Positions 1 through 9,188 of a stretch of DNA of 28,705 nt are shown here, piece after piece. The DNA is taken from contig CAYVZU010000039.1 of assembly GCA_964455935.1 (NCBI GenBank), forward strand, positions 1-28,705. The letters are read 5' to 3'. Under the pieces are notes generated by a model. That model was not told where the DNA came from. It worked only from the letters and a program-made list of their open reading frames with translations, and did no database searches. Within the stretch, counting starts at the first letter, position 1, and each line of letters starts with the position of its first letter. The translations under genes were made by a program, and so were the position numbers. This DNA comes from CAYVZU01 sp964455935 (GTDB lineage: Bacteria; Fibrobacterota; CAYVZU01).

Positions 1-3000
1 GGAGCGGGCAATGCAGACAGCAAGGTAGGGCTGTTCCTTTCCGCCTATTCGCAGGACTACACCCATACAATTCGTGCACGTGTATTCGCCGGTTCGCGCA
101 AGTACGGCCAGGTAGCGCTCTTCTCTAAAGATGTTAGTATTCCGGCAATGAGCTACGACTCACCACTGAACGTATCGTACAACTCGCTTGTGAAGGAACC
201 GGGGCTTGGCGGCGCGCCGGCCGACATGAAGATCTGCGACAACCTTTCACAAGCACTGTCTCAACTTGGCTACGATCCTAACGAGTTCAACAATCTGACA
301 ACTAAGCTCTATGTTGAGCGTTCACCGGGCGCATGGGAATGCTTCTACTCTACCGATCTCGATGGATTCATTCAGCAACCTATTTGGGGCCAAAGTAATA
401 ACCAAAGTTTTGCAAATGCCACAGAGGGGGAAGTCGAGATATTCAAACGTGGCAGATACAACCCGAATTACTCAACGTTCACGCAAATGCCACCGGAATA
501 CGCCCTCGATCCAGAGTCTTTCTATTCTGATGTCACCCGCCACCGCATCTCATTTTCAACCAAGCTGCTCAATGATGGCCTATTTGGAGGCACGATTTCG
601 GACTTTCAGGTTATCTACGTAAACGCCGCACCAAGTGCCACGCTTGAAGATGGCACCAAGGGTTTTCCTTTCAAGACCCTGAGCAAGGCCATTAATGCGG
701 CAACTGCAACACGATACGTGATAAAAGTAGCGGCGGGTACCTATGATGCTCCGGACCAGAACCATGCTATTCGCAAGAAGATGGTTCTAATCGGGCAGGA
801 TCCGCAGAACACAAAAATAGTATGCTCCGATCCGGCGCCGGACAGCCATTTACTTCTCCAAATTGCCACGGCCGAGAAGGTGGTTATACAAGGCTTCCAA
901 TTCGTCTATGACTTCGCGCCGGCCATGCAGGGCAACCCCTACGTTGGCTGGGGTCACTGCGTCTCCATTTCGGACAGGTCCATATCGGCGGTGCGCGATA
1001 TTACCATAACCGGGAACGTGTTCTACGCTATTAACCGGCCCACGGGCTGGCAAAGCATAATCTACGACGGTGACGATGCCCGATTGGCGGTTCCTGAAAC
1101 GTTTTGGGCGCCGATCGACGATTCCCCCGTAGGTGAAAGCACCATTGAGGGAATGAAGATTGTTAACAACATCTTCATCGGGAACGCAATCAAGCAGATG
1201 GGTGTCTACAATAGAAGCGATAACGCCTATGTTGGCGAATACGTGCTGACTGGCGGCGCCACCGCTTTTACAGGTTTTCACAAGCTTGGTGAGTCGGCAT
1301 ATTGGTGGGCGCTTCAACTCACGGACACCTGGATAACCGGTACCACGTTGCAGCATAATACAGTATTCAAGAATACCTACCTGTATGAAAATACGGTGGC
1401 CGTGTTTAATGGGCAGGCATACGACCTGGCCGCAACCATCTCGCCGCGATTCTACCTTTCTGAAGAGCCTACCAATGAAGTCGTCAATAACTTCTTCAAT
1501 GCAAAGGATAATTTCCTGAGTTCGCCGACGGATGCAAGCAATATCGTAACATCCGTTGCCCACGCTTCGCTTTTCAAACCCGGCGGCTACGGCCTGGCCG
1601 CCGGCAGCCCGTTAATCAGCGCCGGCGAAAGGGGAATCGATATTGGCGTATACCAGGTACCCCAGGCCAGTCGCGTGCTGACTTCGCAATGGGCCGGCAA
1701 TAAAGGGCACGTAATCGAAAGACCCATTTCATGGGAGGTTACCTCGCTTGCAGGCGCGGACAGCGCCGCCATAATTGTCATGCTAAAAGACTCTCTTCAG
1801 GAGGACCTGAAGTTTAACCTGCCTTACGCCTATGCTTTTGTGGTTCGACCGGAGGGTGCGGACGCTATTGGCACATTGACCATTGGTTACGACCTCGATG
1901 AAATCGCCGACGCCGGCATTACCGATTTGAAGGACCTGCGACTCTTTTCGATTGAGAATGGCACGGCATACGAACTACAGGCACAGCACATCCCTGCGGA
2001 GCAGATTTTTATGCTCGAGAACTTCCATCTTAATGGAAAGGAAGTGCTTCTGGGCACTAATGTGCAACAAGATAAGCAGCCGCCAAATATCCGATTCGAA
2101 AACACGGCTGGTGTCTATGCCGGAGATGGTATAACACAATATCAATTCACCGTGTTGGCCAACGAGCCCGCTACTATCTACTATGAACTTAACAATGGCA
2201 CGCCAACATTATCATCCCAGTCGGTAGCGCTTTCATGGTCCGCAACAAAAGAAGCCTACTGCAGCGACCAAATCGCTTACCCCGTGCCAGCCGGCACTGA
2301 CGATGCAATAATCAAAGCCATTATAATCGCCGTCGATTCGGTGGGCAACACAACCCAAGCCTATACATCAGGTGAAATCGTACTTGATCGCAAGGCGGCA
2401 AACGTCTCTTTCTACCCACCTAATGCTGACTCCAACGGCGCAGGCATCCTGCACGAGTTTCCTTTCTACCTTTTTGTCAGCCCTTCCGAGGCCGATGCAA
2501 AAATATTCTGGACGGCAAACGGCGGCGACCCTCTCGATTCGCATGGCCAACCCATGCCCGCCGCCCGAAGTGATGCAAAGGCCAGGCTGACGCGTGCCGA
2601 ACTGGGCTTGAATGGAACGGGGCAATTGGTAATCAAAGCAAGAACAATAGACAAAGTCGGACACATTTCACAACTTCAAACGCGAATCTACCAAATTAAA
2701 AGCGATAACCCAATAGCCATACTGTCCACAACAATCCCCGATGGTTACTATGGCTTCTACCTTGCCGGGATAGATTCCAATGCCGATTCAACCGACGGCA
2801 CACAATTGCATACTTTTTTCCAAATGGATGAATACGCGGGTAGAATGGTTATGCTTCTGCACAACAATACGGTTGCCAGGCAGGGCGTGGTGAGCTTGGG
2901 CGGCTTTCTTGATTTTGGCTGGATTACACTCGATACCGGTGAGCACAGATTCACCTTGTCGGATGAAAATGGGTATAGGACCGCGGACCTAACGCTTGCG

Positions 3001-6000
3001 TTTGTGGGCAAGAAACGATACTGGGTAGCTTCGCAAGGAATGGACTGGCTCGACCCGCAAGGTTGGTCGTACAAGCACGCTGGACCGGGTGGCGCGCCGA
3101 CGCCATCGATAATGGATACTGTCTTCTTCTCATCAGGAGGTACTGGTAATTGTTTGTTAACTGACGGCATTGCGGTTGCTGCCTTGCGGGGCGAAGGATA
3201 CATGGGCAAAATCATCGCAGGTGAACACAATATCCTAATCACCAAGGATCTCACCTTTAAGAGCGGCACAATCAATGCCGGAAGCGATGAGTGGCGCATC
3301 AGCGGCAACATCGATCTTGCCGGCTCACAGCTCCTACCCGGCACAGCCAAATTCGTGCTTGCGGGAACCGAACAATCTGTTGCCTCCGGCGGCAATACCT
3401 TATACGATGTCGAAACCGGCAGCGGCCAATACACATTTCTGGATGCTTCATCCATGCTTGGAACATTCGAATGCTCCAAACCCGGCGCGATTCTCCACTT
3501 TGCACCAAACGCGGGCCATAGATGGAATAAGTCGCTGCTTCTTGGCTCGCAAGCTCAGCCCGTGATACTCCGATCCACAGATGAAGCGGACTGGCGTCTC
3601 GACTGCAACGAACAGATCAATGGCAAAGCCGAATACGTTATCGTCTCGCATTCCGACGCATCGGGCGGAACTACTATGTATGCCCTCAACGGCATTGACG
3701 GCGGAAACAACACAAACTGGGTGTTCTCTGAGATCGACACCATCTACGTAAGTGCCAAACACGGCTCCGACTCCAACACGGGTAAAGACACGATCCACGC
3801 CCTCAAGACCATTGCCCGGGCCTGGAGTATGGTCCGCGACAACAATGCTGCGATCATCATGCTTATGCCGGGCGCCTACACGGAACGCGCAGCGGGCCAT
3901 GCAGCCATTACACTCGACGGTAAGCCCGGAAGCGAACGCTTCTTCCGGCTTGTCCGCGCCTACGACGTGGACAACCGGCCGGTGCTCTCTCCGGAGAAGC
4001 ACAGCAAATTCGTGATCCGTATCCGGAATTCATTCACCACCCTCAAAGGGCTCGATATTTTATCCGATGCCTACGCCGGCGTATCTGTCATGAGCGGCGA
4101 GTATGCGCCTCGGCTTGACGGCATTGTAATCGAGCAATGCAAAATTGGACCAGACAAGCAGAAAGAGAACAAGAATGATTCCGGAGCAGACCGGCTTCAG
4201 TGTGGTATTTATGCGAGCCTTGGCAATCTCTCGATTCTGCGGGTCCAAAATAACCTCATTTACAACACGCACCAGCACGGGATACGGGTCTACACGAAAA
4301 CCATCCCTGTGGATTCGCTTCTCATCGTCAATAACACCTTCTACGGCAACGAAGCCGGGGCCATGGTCTTTCTGCACATGGATCCCAAGAAGCGACTTTG
4401 CCGCCAGGTGGTTATTGCCAACAACATCCTCGTGGGGCAGCAATCAGTCCAGCCAATATTCGACCTCAACGTCAAGGCCGATCCGCTCATCCGGAACAAT
4501 TTGGTTTACGATATTCGCGGCACCATCGTAGACAAGAAAGCCGCGGACGACACCCTCCGGATTTACAAGGGCGATCCGCTCTTTGTGAGCACCGACCCTC
4601 AAACCGGTAACTTCCTCTCTATTTCCTGCCGAAGTCCGGCCATCAACAAAGGCGACAACCGCTGGGCACCGCCGGTGGACTACATCGGCACGGCGCGGCC
4701 CAAGGCCGACACGATTGATATTGGCGCCTATGAATACCCGGCCAACAAGGGCGAAACACTCAGGGTGACCATTGTGTCGCCACAGAAAGGCGTCACCACC
4801 AACCAAACCAGCATCGCTCTTCGCTACACCGTCAACGGCGCTGAGACTCTCAGTACCACGGCCCAACTTGACAAAGAAGGTGAAAACCTTGTGGTCGCTA
4901 CCGCCACGGATGCTCTGGGCAATACGGGAAGCGACACCGTTGCGGTCATTCGCGACACCACTCCGCCCAAGCTCCTCATTCTTTCCCCAGCCAACGGCCA
5001 AATCGTCGAAGGCATGGACCTTACCATTGTGTACACCGTCGATGCCATTACCTTCTACGACCACCACACTCTTATGCCCGGTCTAAACCGGCTCACGGAG
5101 ACCGCCACGGACAGCATTGGCAATATCGCAACGGCAAGCATAATGGTCATCTCTATGCCGGCTTTTGCTTGCGACACCTTCTATGTGGATCCGGCCTTGG
5201 GCAATGACAAAAATACCGGCAAAACCGTCGAAAAGGCTTTTCGCGCCATTTCCGCTGCCTGGGCTGCCGCTGCTGAGACCCGCACCACGGTCATCATGCT
5301 ATTGCCCGGCACTTACACGGAGAATGCCGACAAACAGAACGCCATTGTCCTATCCGCGAAGTCGTCCAAACACAGATCGATCCGCATAGTTCAGGCCTCG
5401 GATCTCAAGAACAGGCCCAAACTCAGACCGGCCAGAGGTCACCAGAAGGCCCTCATTAGCCTTCAAAGCGACCTTACAATTCTGCGTGGTCTGGATATTG
5501 AAACCAGTGGTCCAATTGGAATCAGCATGGAAGGTTCTGCATCCGGCACTGTTATCGAACAATGTCGGATAATGCCCAGGTCTGGGACCAATCTTAATTA
5601 CGGCATTGTTGGCGACGCGGCCCGCTATGATAGGGCACTGATCTGGAATAATATCATCTACAACACCCAGGTCAGCGCAATGGTGCTCGCGGCCCGCCAG
5701 TGCAAGGATACTCTCGTTCTGGCCTACAACACCGTTTACCGGAATGGGGAAGGACCTGCAATCGTCCTGGAGGGCCATGGCTACGCTTTTGTTGGAGACA
5801 ACATTCTTTGCGGTCACGCAAGTAAAAAGGCGGCTGTGATCAGCGTGAAAGGAGGCATTCAGACTGCTGTGGAGAACTGCATTGTCCATGACTGTGGCAG
5901 TGTAGGAATTATCCAAGGTGACGCGGATACTACAGGCATCCTGATTGCGGATCCGCTCTTTGCCGACCGTGATCCGCAATCGGTCGATTTTCTGAGCCTT

Positions 6001-6129
6001 GGCGAGGGAAGCCCTGCCATCGACGCCGGCAGCGGGGCTTGGTGGACGCCTTCCATGGACATTGCCGGAACGGTTCGGCCGCAGGGCGATGGGTTCGATA
6101 TTGGTACTTGGGAGAAAAGAACCGAATAG
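1..6129 (+). CDS. Giant secreted right-handed parallel beta-helix protein (5' end outside window)
   Basis: The frame is open from base 1, so this is the C-terminal 2042 residues of a larger protein; the ATG at 148 is internal. Three beta-helix modules are visible, each opening with a DUF1565-like strand (IYVNAAP near residue 205, TIYVSAKHGSDSNTG near 1248, TFYVDPALGNDKNTG near 1726) followed by a G-x-Y/T-x-E turn and many NN-x-I/F-Y rungs. Each closes with an SPxIxxG...DIGxY/W motif (about 552, 1580 and 2037). Between modules 1 and 2 lie chitobiase-C-like strands (YYELNNGTPT, IFWTANGGDP) and a region ending in GGNNTNWVF. Between modules 2 and 3 are two Ig-like repeats joined by DTTPP (about 1581-1720). 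The protein ends right after module 3 with no sorting domain or anchor. The family is extracellular, carbohydrate-binding or lyase-like; no catalytic residues can be assigned. The coding sequence before about 3400 looks more A/T-rich than the rest. Confidence 0.9.
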   Translation, partial: GAGNADSKVGLFLSAYSQDYTHTIRARVFAGSRKYGQVALFSKDVSIPAMSYDSPLNVSYNSLVKEPGLGGAPADMKICDNLSQALSQLGYDPNEFNNLTTKLYVERSPGAWECFYSTDLDGFIQQPIWGQSNNQSFANATEGEVEIFKRGRYNPNYSTFTQMPPEYALDPESFYSDVTRHRISFSTKLLNDGLFGGTISDFQVIYVNAAPSATLEDGTKGFPFKTLSKAINAATATRYVIKVAAGTYDAPDQNHAIRKKMVLIGQDPQNTKIVCSDPAPDSHLLLQIATAEKVVIQGFQFVYDFAPAMQGNPYVGWGHCVSISDRSISAVRDITITGNVFYAINRPTGWQSIIYDGDDARLAVPETFWAPIDDSPVGESTIEGMKIVNNIFIGNAIKQMGVYNRSDNAYVGEYVLTGGATAFTGFHKLGESAYWWALQLTDTWITGTTLQHNTVFKNTYLYENTVAVFNGQAYDLAATISPRFYLSEEPTNEVVNNFFNAKDNFLSSPTDASNIVTSVAHASLFKPGGYGLAAGSPLISAGERGIDIGVYQVPQASRVLTSQWAGNKGHVIERPISWEVTSLAGADSAAIIVMLKDSLQEDLKFNLPYAYAFVVRPEGADAIGTLTIGYDLDEIADAGITDLKDLRLFSIENGTAYELQAQHIPAEQIFMLENFHLNGKEVLLGTNVQQDKQPPNIRFENTAGVYAGDGITQYQFTVLANEPATIYYELNNGTPTLSSQSVALSWSATKEAYCSDQIAYPVPAGTDDAIIKAIIIAVDSVGNTTQAYTSGEIVLDRKAANVSFYPPNADSNGAGILHEFPFYLFVSPSEADAKIFWTANGGDPLDSHGQPMPAARSDAKARLTRAELGLNGTGQLVIKARTIDKVGHISQLQTRIYQIKSDNPIAILSTTIPDGYYGFYLAGIDSNADSTDGTQLHTFFQMDEYAGRMVMLLHNNTVARQGVVSLGGFLDFGWITLDTGEHRFTLSDENGYRTADLTLAFVGKKRYWVASQGMDWLDPQGWSYKHAGPGGAPTPSIMDTVFFSSGGTGNCLLTDGIAVAALRGEGYMGKIIAGEHNILITKDLTFKSGTINAGSDEWRISGNIDLAGSQLLPGTAKFVLAGTEQSVASGGNTLYDVETGSGQYTFLDASSMLGTFECSKPGAILHFAPNAGHRWNKSLLLGSQAQPVILRSTDEADWRLDCNEQINGKAEYVIVSHSDASGGTTMYALNGIDGGNNTNWVFSEIDTIYVSAKHGSDSNTGKDTIHALKTIARAWSMVRDNNAAIIMLMPGAYTERAAGHAAITLDGKPGSERFFRLVRAYDVDNRPVLSPEKHSKFVIRIRNSFTTLKGLDILSDAYAGVSVMSGEYAPRLDGIVIEQCKIGPDKQKENKNDSGADRLQCGIYASLGNLSILRVQNNLIYNTHQHGIRVYTKTIPVDSLLIVNNTFYGNEAGAMVFLHMDPKKRLCRQVVIANNILVGQQSVQPIFDLNVKADPLIRNNLVYDIRGTIVDKKAADDTLRIYKGDPLFVSTDPQTGNFLSISCRSPAINKGDNRWAPPVDYIGTARPKADTIDIGAYEYPANKGETLRVTIVSPQKGVTTNQTSIALRYTVNGAETLSTTAQLDKEGENLVVATATDALGNTGSDTVAVIRDTTPPKLLILSPANGQIVEGMDLTIVYTVDAITFYDHHTLMPGLNRLTETATDSIGNIATASIMVISMPAFACDTFYVDPALGNDKNTGKTVEKAFRAISAAWAAAAETRTTVIMLLPGTYTENADKQNAIVLSAKSSKHRSIRIVQASDLKNRPKLRPARGHQKALISLQSDLTILRGLDIETSGPIGISMEGSASGTVIEQCRIMPRSGTNLNYGIVGDAARYDRALIWNNIIYNTQVSAMVLAARQCKDTLVLAYNTVYRNGEGPAIVLEGHGYAFVGDNILCGHASKKAAVISVKGGIQTAVENCIVHDCGSVGIIQGDADTTGILIADPLFADRDPQSVDFLSLGEGSPAIDAGSGAWWTPSMDIAGTVRPQGDGFDIGTWEKRTE

Positions 6130-6181
6130 GTGGCCCGGTTGAGTGTAGAAAAGCATAGATTAATAAAAAAGGGAGGCTCCC

Positions 6182-6520
6182 ATGAGATGGTATGACCGAC
6201 ACGAGAAACTTGCAAAATATCTCGACGGTCTCAAAGACATGGATCCCGACATTCGAACCCATGTTGTACGCCGGCTCCTGTCCGCTCTGCGGGCCGAGCA
6301 TCCGCAACTTGTCTCCGCGGATTCCGTCTTGGAGTTCCCGCTGGATTTTCGCCGCCGAAGGTGGTACGACAAGGATCCCTACCTATGGCTGGTCATGAAC
6401 GGCCTATCAAACGCGCCCCATGACTTCCTCGTCAAGATTACCGGAATTCTGGAAGAAGAATATCTGTCGATTGCGCGGATGGAAAAGGCGATCTGCGCCG
6501 AGCGGCCAAGCCCCGCATAG
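6182..6520 (+). CDS. Small protein of unknown function (112 aa)
   Basis: I do not recognise this protein. It begins MRWYDRHEKLAKYLDG and is rich in charged residues, with predicted helices (KLAKYLDGLKDMD, THVVRRLLSALRAE, HDFLVKITGILEEEY). It has no signal peptide, membrane segment or cysteine cluster, so it is probably cytoplasmic. The start is well supported: GGGAGG at 6171-6176 sits 5 bases before the ATG. It lies 52 bases after the beta-helix gene on the same strand and could be read through from it. The stop codon TAG is followed at once by a repeat tract starting TAGTTGTGAGTCGTGAG. Confidence 0.75.
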   Translation: MRWYDRHEKLAKYLDGLKDMDPDIRTHVVRRLLSALRAEHPQLVSADSVLEFPLDFRRRRWYDKDPYLWLVMNGLSNAPHDFLVKITGILEEEYLSIARMEKAICAERPSPA

Positions 6521-6569
6521 TAGTTGTGAGTCGTGAGTGGAGAGTTGTGAGTAGCTTGGAGGAAAACCG

Positions 6570-6796
6570 GTAACTGGTCAACCGAATTTTGTCATTTCGA
6601 GCGAATGCGGGAAAATCATTCCCCGTCGGTTGCCGGAAGCTCCTAAGAAACAGCGATCTATTGTCATTTCGACCAACGGGAGAAATCTTTCCTGACCGGA
6701 CAAGAAAAGATTTCTCGCTTCGCTCGAAATGACAGACCTGTTTCTCCCCTGATAAATGCACGGCACATAGTGCCGGGTGCGGTGCTGAATAGTTAC
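6570..6796 (+). mobile_element. MITE-like palindromic element, copy A (227 bp, with an apparent internal insertion)
   Basis: The element runs from GTAACTGGTCAACC at 6570 to GAATAGTTAC ending at 6796, giving 6-bp terminal inverted repeats GTAACT/AGTTAC. It aligns with the reverse complement of the element at 12418-12548: the left end (GTAACTRGTYAACC), TGTYATTTCGAGCGAATGCGRG at 6590-6611, CGGTTGCCGGAAGCT (6627-6641, exact) and GAATAGTTAC (6787-6796, exact). In the other copy the last two blocks are contiguous; here 145 bases (6642-6786) separate them. No coding sequence lies inside, so any mobility would need a transposase supplied from elsewhere. Confidence 0.65.
6646..6745. repeat. Long palindrome of the TGTCATTTCGA type
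   Basis: Arms pair in three steps: AGAAACAG (6646-6653) with CTGTTTCT (6738-6745), TGTCATTTCGA (6662-6672) with TCGAAATGACA (6724-6734), and GAGAAATCTTT (6680-6690) with AAAGATTTCTC (6706-6715 region). The loop is about 15 bases. The transcript would fold into a long hairpin. It lies inside the 145-base segment that looks inserted into copy A. The same palindrome core occurs at 12455-12529. Confidence 0.75.
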
Positions 6797-6946
6797 GAAA
6801 ACCGAGGACATGGCCCCTGACTCCTGACCTTTTTTTCCTGTGCGATCCTACCTCCGAATTTACACTCCCACTCATGACTCCCCACTCCCACTCACGCACA
6901 CAACTCCCGACTGTCTTCCCGGACTCACATCGAGTATTTTCCTTCC

Positions 6947-7480
6947 ATGCGCGGCAGCCAATTCGGACAGTTTCAAATTTACACCGGCAACGGCAAGGGA
7001 AAGACCACCGCAGCCTTGGGACTTGCCTTGCGCGCGCTGGGCCGGGGAGCCAATGTCTATCTCGGCCAGTTCATGAAACGCGGCGCAACCGGCGAAACAA
7101 AAGCGCTGGCTCGCTTTGGCCGGCAGATCAGGATCGAGCAGTTCGGAAGCGGTCGGTTCTTCTTTGCGAAGAAGTCTTCGATCGGCGAAGAAAAACGGAG
7201 GGCAAGCCAAGGTCTGGCCAAAATCCGGAAAGCCTTGGGGTCCGAATGTTGGGACCTTGTGATTTGCGACGAGATCAATGTTGCCGTCAGCTTGCACCTG
7301 CTGGACAGCAAAGAAGTGCTCGAAATGATCGCCTCCCGCCCAACCACAGTTGAACTGGTCTTTACCGGCCGCACGGCGCCGCGTTCTTTTATCAACAGGG
7401 CGGATCTTGTTTCGGAGGTCCGCGAGATCAAGCACTACTACTCCAAAGACATGAAGGCGCGAAAGGGCATTGAGCAGTGA
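6947..7480 (+). CDS. cobO: Cob(I)yrinic acid a,c-diamide adenosyltransferase
   Basis: This cytoplasmic CobA/CobO/BtuR-type enzyme transfers the adenosyl group of ATP to the cobalt of reduced corrinoids, late in coenzyme B12 synthesis or salvage. At 177 residues it is family length. The P-loop GNGKGKTT is at residues 14-21, the Walker-B-like LVICDEIN at about 104-111, and the family signature VELVFTGRTAP at 135-145, followed by ADLVSEVREIKHYY and the C-terminal ARKGIEQ. The ATG at 6947 has no Shine-Dalgarno sequence; it is preceded by a pyrimidine-rich TTTTCCTTCC next to the repeat complex. No other cobalamin gene is in the window, and I saw no cobalamin riboswitch upstream. Confidence 0.92.
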   Translation: MRGSQFGQFQIYTGNGKGKTTAALGLALRALGRGANVYLGQFMKRGATGETKALARFGRQIRIEQFGSGRFFFAKKSSIGEEKRRASQGLAKIRKALGSECWDLVICDEINVAVSLHLLDSKEVLEMIASRPTTVELVFTGRTAPRSFINRADLVSEVREIKHYYSKDMKARKGIEQ

Positions 7481-7509
7481 CAGCGTGGCGAAAGGACCGG
7501 ACCCATGCT

Positions 7510-7533
7510 CCGGACCTGCTATTCTTGGTCCGG
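7510..7533 (+). terminator. Hairpin after cobO, possible weak terminator
   Basis: CCGGACC (7510-7516) pairs perfectly with GGTCCGG (7527-7533) across a 10-base loop, 30 bases after the cobO stop. The following sequence, CTTTCACTCG, has no real T-run, so intrinsic termination is uncertain; it may only stabilise the cobO 3' end. Confidence 0.35.
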
Positions 7534-7652
7534 CTTTCACTCGACCGAATACTCGATCTTCCCGCTTTACCTCCCCAAAATCCGCGGATCCCGCTGTCCA
7601 TCGCAAACGGCATTTTTTGCGCCTGGGCGTTTCCGTTGGTTATTTCTCTTCT

Positions 7653-9185
7653 ATGATTAGGGAACAGAACTTTTTCGTCCGACACATTCGGGCCATTATG
7701 CCCCTTTGCGCGGCATTGGTCTGGATTTCATCGGCCCAAGCCCAGATTGCGTCGTACCGTTTCGACGATTGGGTGACGTTCCGCAATTTCCGATTCGTCA
7801 ATACGATAGACGTCGGGCGTCGCTATGCCTGGGTGGGCACAACAGGCGGCCTGATGATTTTCGACCTTTGGCGAAAGGCGTGGACCGACCCGCAGACCAG
7901 CGCCGACGGCATGATCGGTCAGAACATCGCGGAACTCCATGCGGACAACCAAACGGACCGGGTCTGGGTGCGCACCGAATCCGGCATATCGTACTACGAG
8001 CCGGGTATGGCCACCTGGTTTGCCGGCGGATCCCTTCCCCTGGATACATCAAAGTCCGAGCCCCTGGACTTGACTGTGCTCCATCTTGACGCTCCCTATT
8101 TTTTTGACGGACGCGCGGTCCGTGATCCGGCCGGCAATTCCTTTCGCGTGACAGCCGCCGTTGAAGCAAATCCGGGCAATTTCATTTTGGGGACCTGGGG
8201 CCTTGGCGCCGGTTACGGAAGCATCCGCATGAAATTGGGGGAAATGAAGCCCTTTGGCCTACGTGGTGACGATGTCTCGGCGATTCTGGCCGATGATGGG
8301 TTCCTATGGTTTGGCAGCGAGGAACAGGGCGGGCTTTCGCGGCTGGATACGCGTTCCGGAGCATGGGCACATTTCCATGCTCCTGCTTTATCCGCGTTGA
8401 TGGACAACCGCATTACCGCTCTGGCCGCGGATATCGGCGCAGTCTGGATCGGCACCTACGCTGGGCTTGTCAAGTTCGATAAGAAGGAGAATCGATTCGA
8501 GACCTTCTGCCCCGGTTCCCTCTGTAACAGGGCCATTACAGCACTCATTGCCGAAAGCGGCGGGCTCCTGGTTGGAACGGATGCGGGGCTGTGCCGGATA
8601 ACGCGCGCAGGCGAAGTGCGCTGGATCACGAGCCCGCTGCAGCCATTGGGCACAGTGCAGTGCCTTCTCCCGCGGGGTGATACAACATGGGTGGGCACCG
8701 AGCACGGTCTGTTTCGGTCTGTGCTGAGCTCGGCACTGGTCCGGCCGGACTCGTTTTCCAGGCCGGTTCGGACTCCAGTTTTACACTGGCAGGAGGCGGA
8801 CCACCCGGCCTTGCGCGGACAATCGATTCACTGCCTGTTCGGAGTGGACTCATGCATCTGGGCAGGATCCGCCAAAGGCCTGTTGGAAGTCACACCCGGA
8901 TTCTTGGCCAGTCAAATTGGCGGTCGGGGAACCCCGCTGGACCGCCCCGTGTACACAATTCAGCGTGCCGGCAAAACATTCTGGCTGGGGACCAGCGAAG
9001 GCGTGGTCGAAATCGACCGCATAGGCCTCCGCTGGACAGCCTACACGACCGGCGACGGCCTGATCAACAAGGATGTGCTTGTGTCGGCAAACCAGGACGA
9101 ATATATTTGGTTTGGAACGCGCCGGGGAACCACGCGCTGCCGCTGGAAAAGCGTTCGGGAACGAAAGAGCTTCGAACTGGACTAG
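7653..9185 (+). CDS. Secreted nine-repeat beta-propeller protein (two-component-regulator-propeller type)
   Basis: From the ATG at 7653 the product has 510 residues. The first 30 form a signal peptide (basic start, hydrophobic PLCAALVWISSAQA, cleavage likely after AQA). The mature part carries nine W-x-G-T-x-x-G-L type repeats at about residues 60, 104, 218, 264, 305, 345, 402, 443 and 485 (for example WVGTTGGL, VWIGTYAGL, IWFGTRRGT). This is the Reg_prop pattern of hybrid sensor kinases, but no transmembrane helix, kinase or response-regulator domain follows, so it is a free periplasmic or extracellular propeller of unknown ligand. The frame is open upstream to 7470, overlapping cobO, but the signal peptide argues for 7653. 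There is no Shine-Dalgarno (TTATTTCTCTTCT precedes). A STAS gene starts 3 bases after the stop. Confidence 0.85.
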   Translation: MIREQNFFVRHIRAIMPLCAALVWISSAQAQIASYRFDDWVTFRNFRFVNTIDVGRRYAWVGTTGGLMIFDLWRKAWTDPQTSADGMIGQNIAELHADNQTDRVWVRTESGISYYEPGMATWFAGGSLPLDTSKSEPLDLTVLHLDAPYFFDGRAVRDPAGNSFRVTAAVEANPGNFILGTWGLGAGYGSIRMKLGEMKPFGLRGDDVSAILADDGFLWFGSEEQGGLSRLDTRSGAWAHFHAPALSALMDNRITALAADIGAVWIGTYAGLVKFDKKENRFETFCPGSLCNRAITALIAESGGLLVGTDAGLCRITRAGEVRWITSPLQPLGTVQCLLPRGDTTWVGTEHGLFRSVLSSALVRPDSFSRPVRTPVLHWQEADHPALRGQSIHCLFGVDSCIWAGSAKGLLEVTPGFLASQIGGRGTPLDRPVYTIQRAGKTFWLGTSEGVVEIDRIGLRWTAYTTGDGLINKDVLVSANQDEYIWFGTRRGTTRCRWKSVRERKSFELD

Positions 9186-9188
9186 ATC

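Larger units (their letters stand above)
6521..6912. repeat. Intergenic repeat complex bracketed by inverted word-like tracts
   Basis: This 426-base gap between two genes has no coding region. The left tract (6521-6554) is built from GTGAGTCGTGAGTGG and GAGTTGTGAGTAG words and starts on the base after the stop codon. The right tract (6863-6912) carries the complementary words CACTCCCACTCATGACTCC and CCCACTCACG. The two tracts face each other as a degenerate inverted pair around a palindromic element (6570-6796). Short words such as CCCTGACTCCTGACC lie at 6814-6829. CGGCAC-ATA-GTGCCG at 6761-6775 is a perfect 6-bp hairpin. Confidence 0.75.

Noticed and set aside
148..6129. ATG at 148 as the true start of the beta-helix protein
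   Set aside because: The frame is open to base 1 with protein-like sequence (LFLSAYSQDYTHTIRARVF), and no signal peptide follows 148.
6646..6745. CRISPR-like repeat
   Set aside because: Copies are few, inverted and unequally spaced, with no spacer pattern and no cas gene.
6521..6946. Cobalamin riboswitch upstream of cobO
   Set aside because: The region is accounted for by repeats and palindromes; I found no B12-box-like conserved core.
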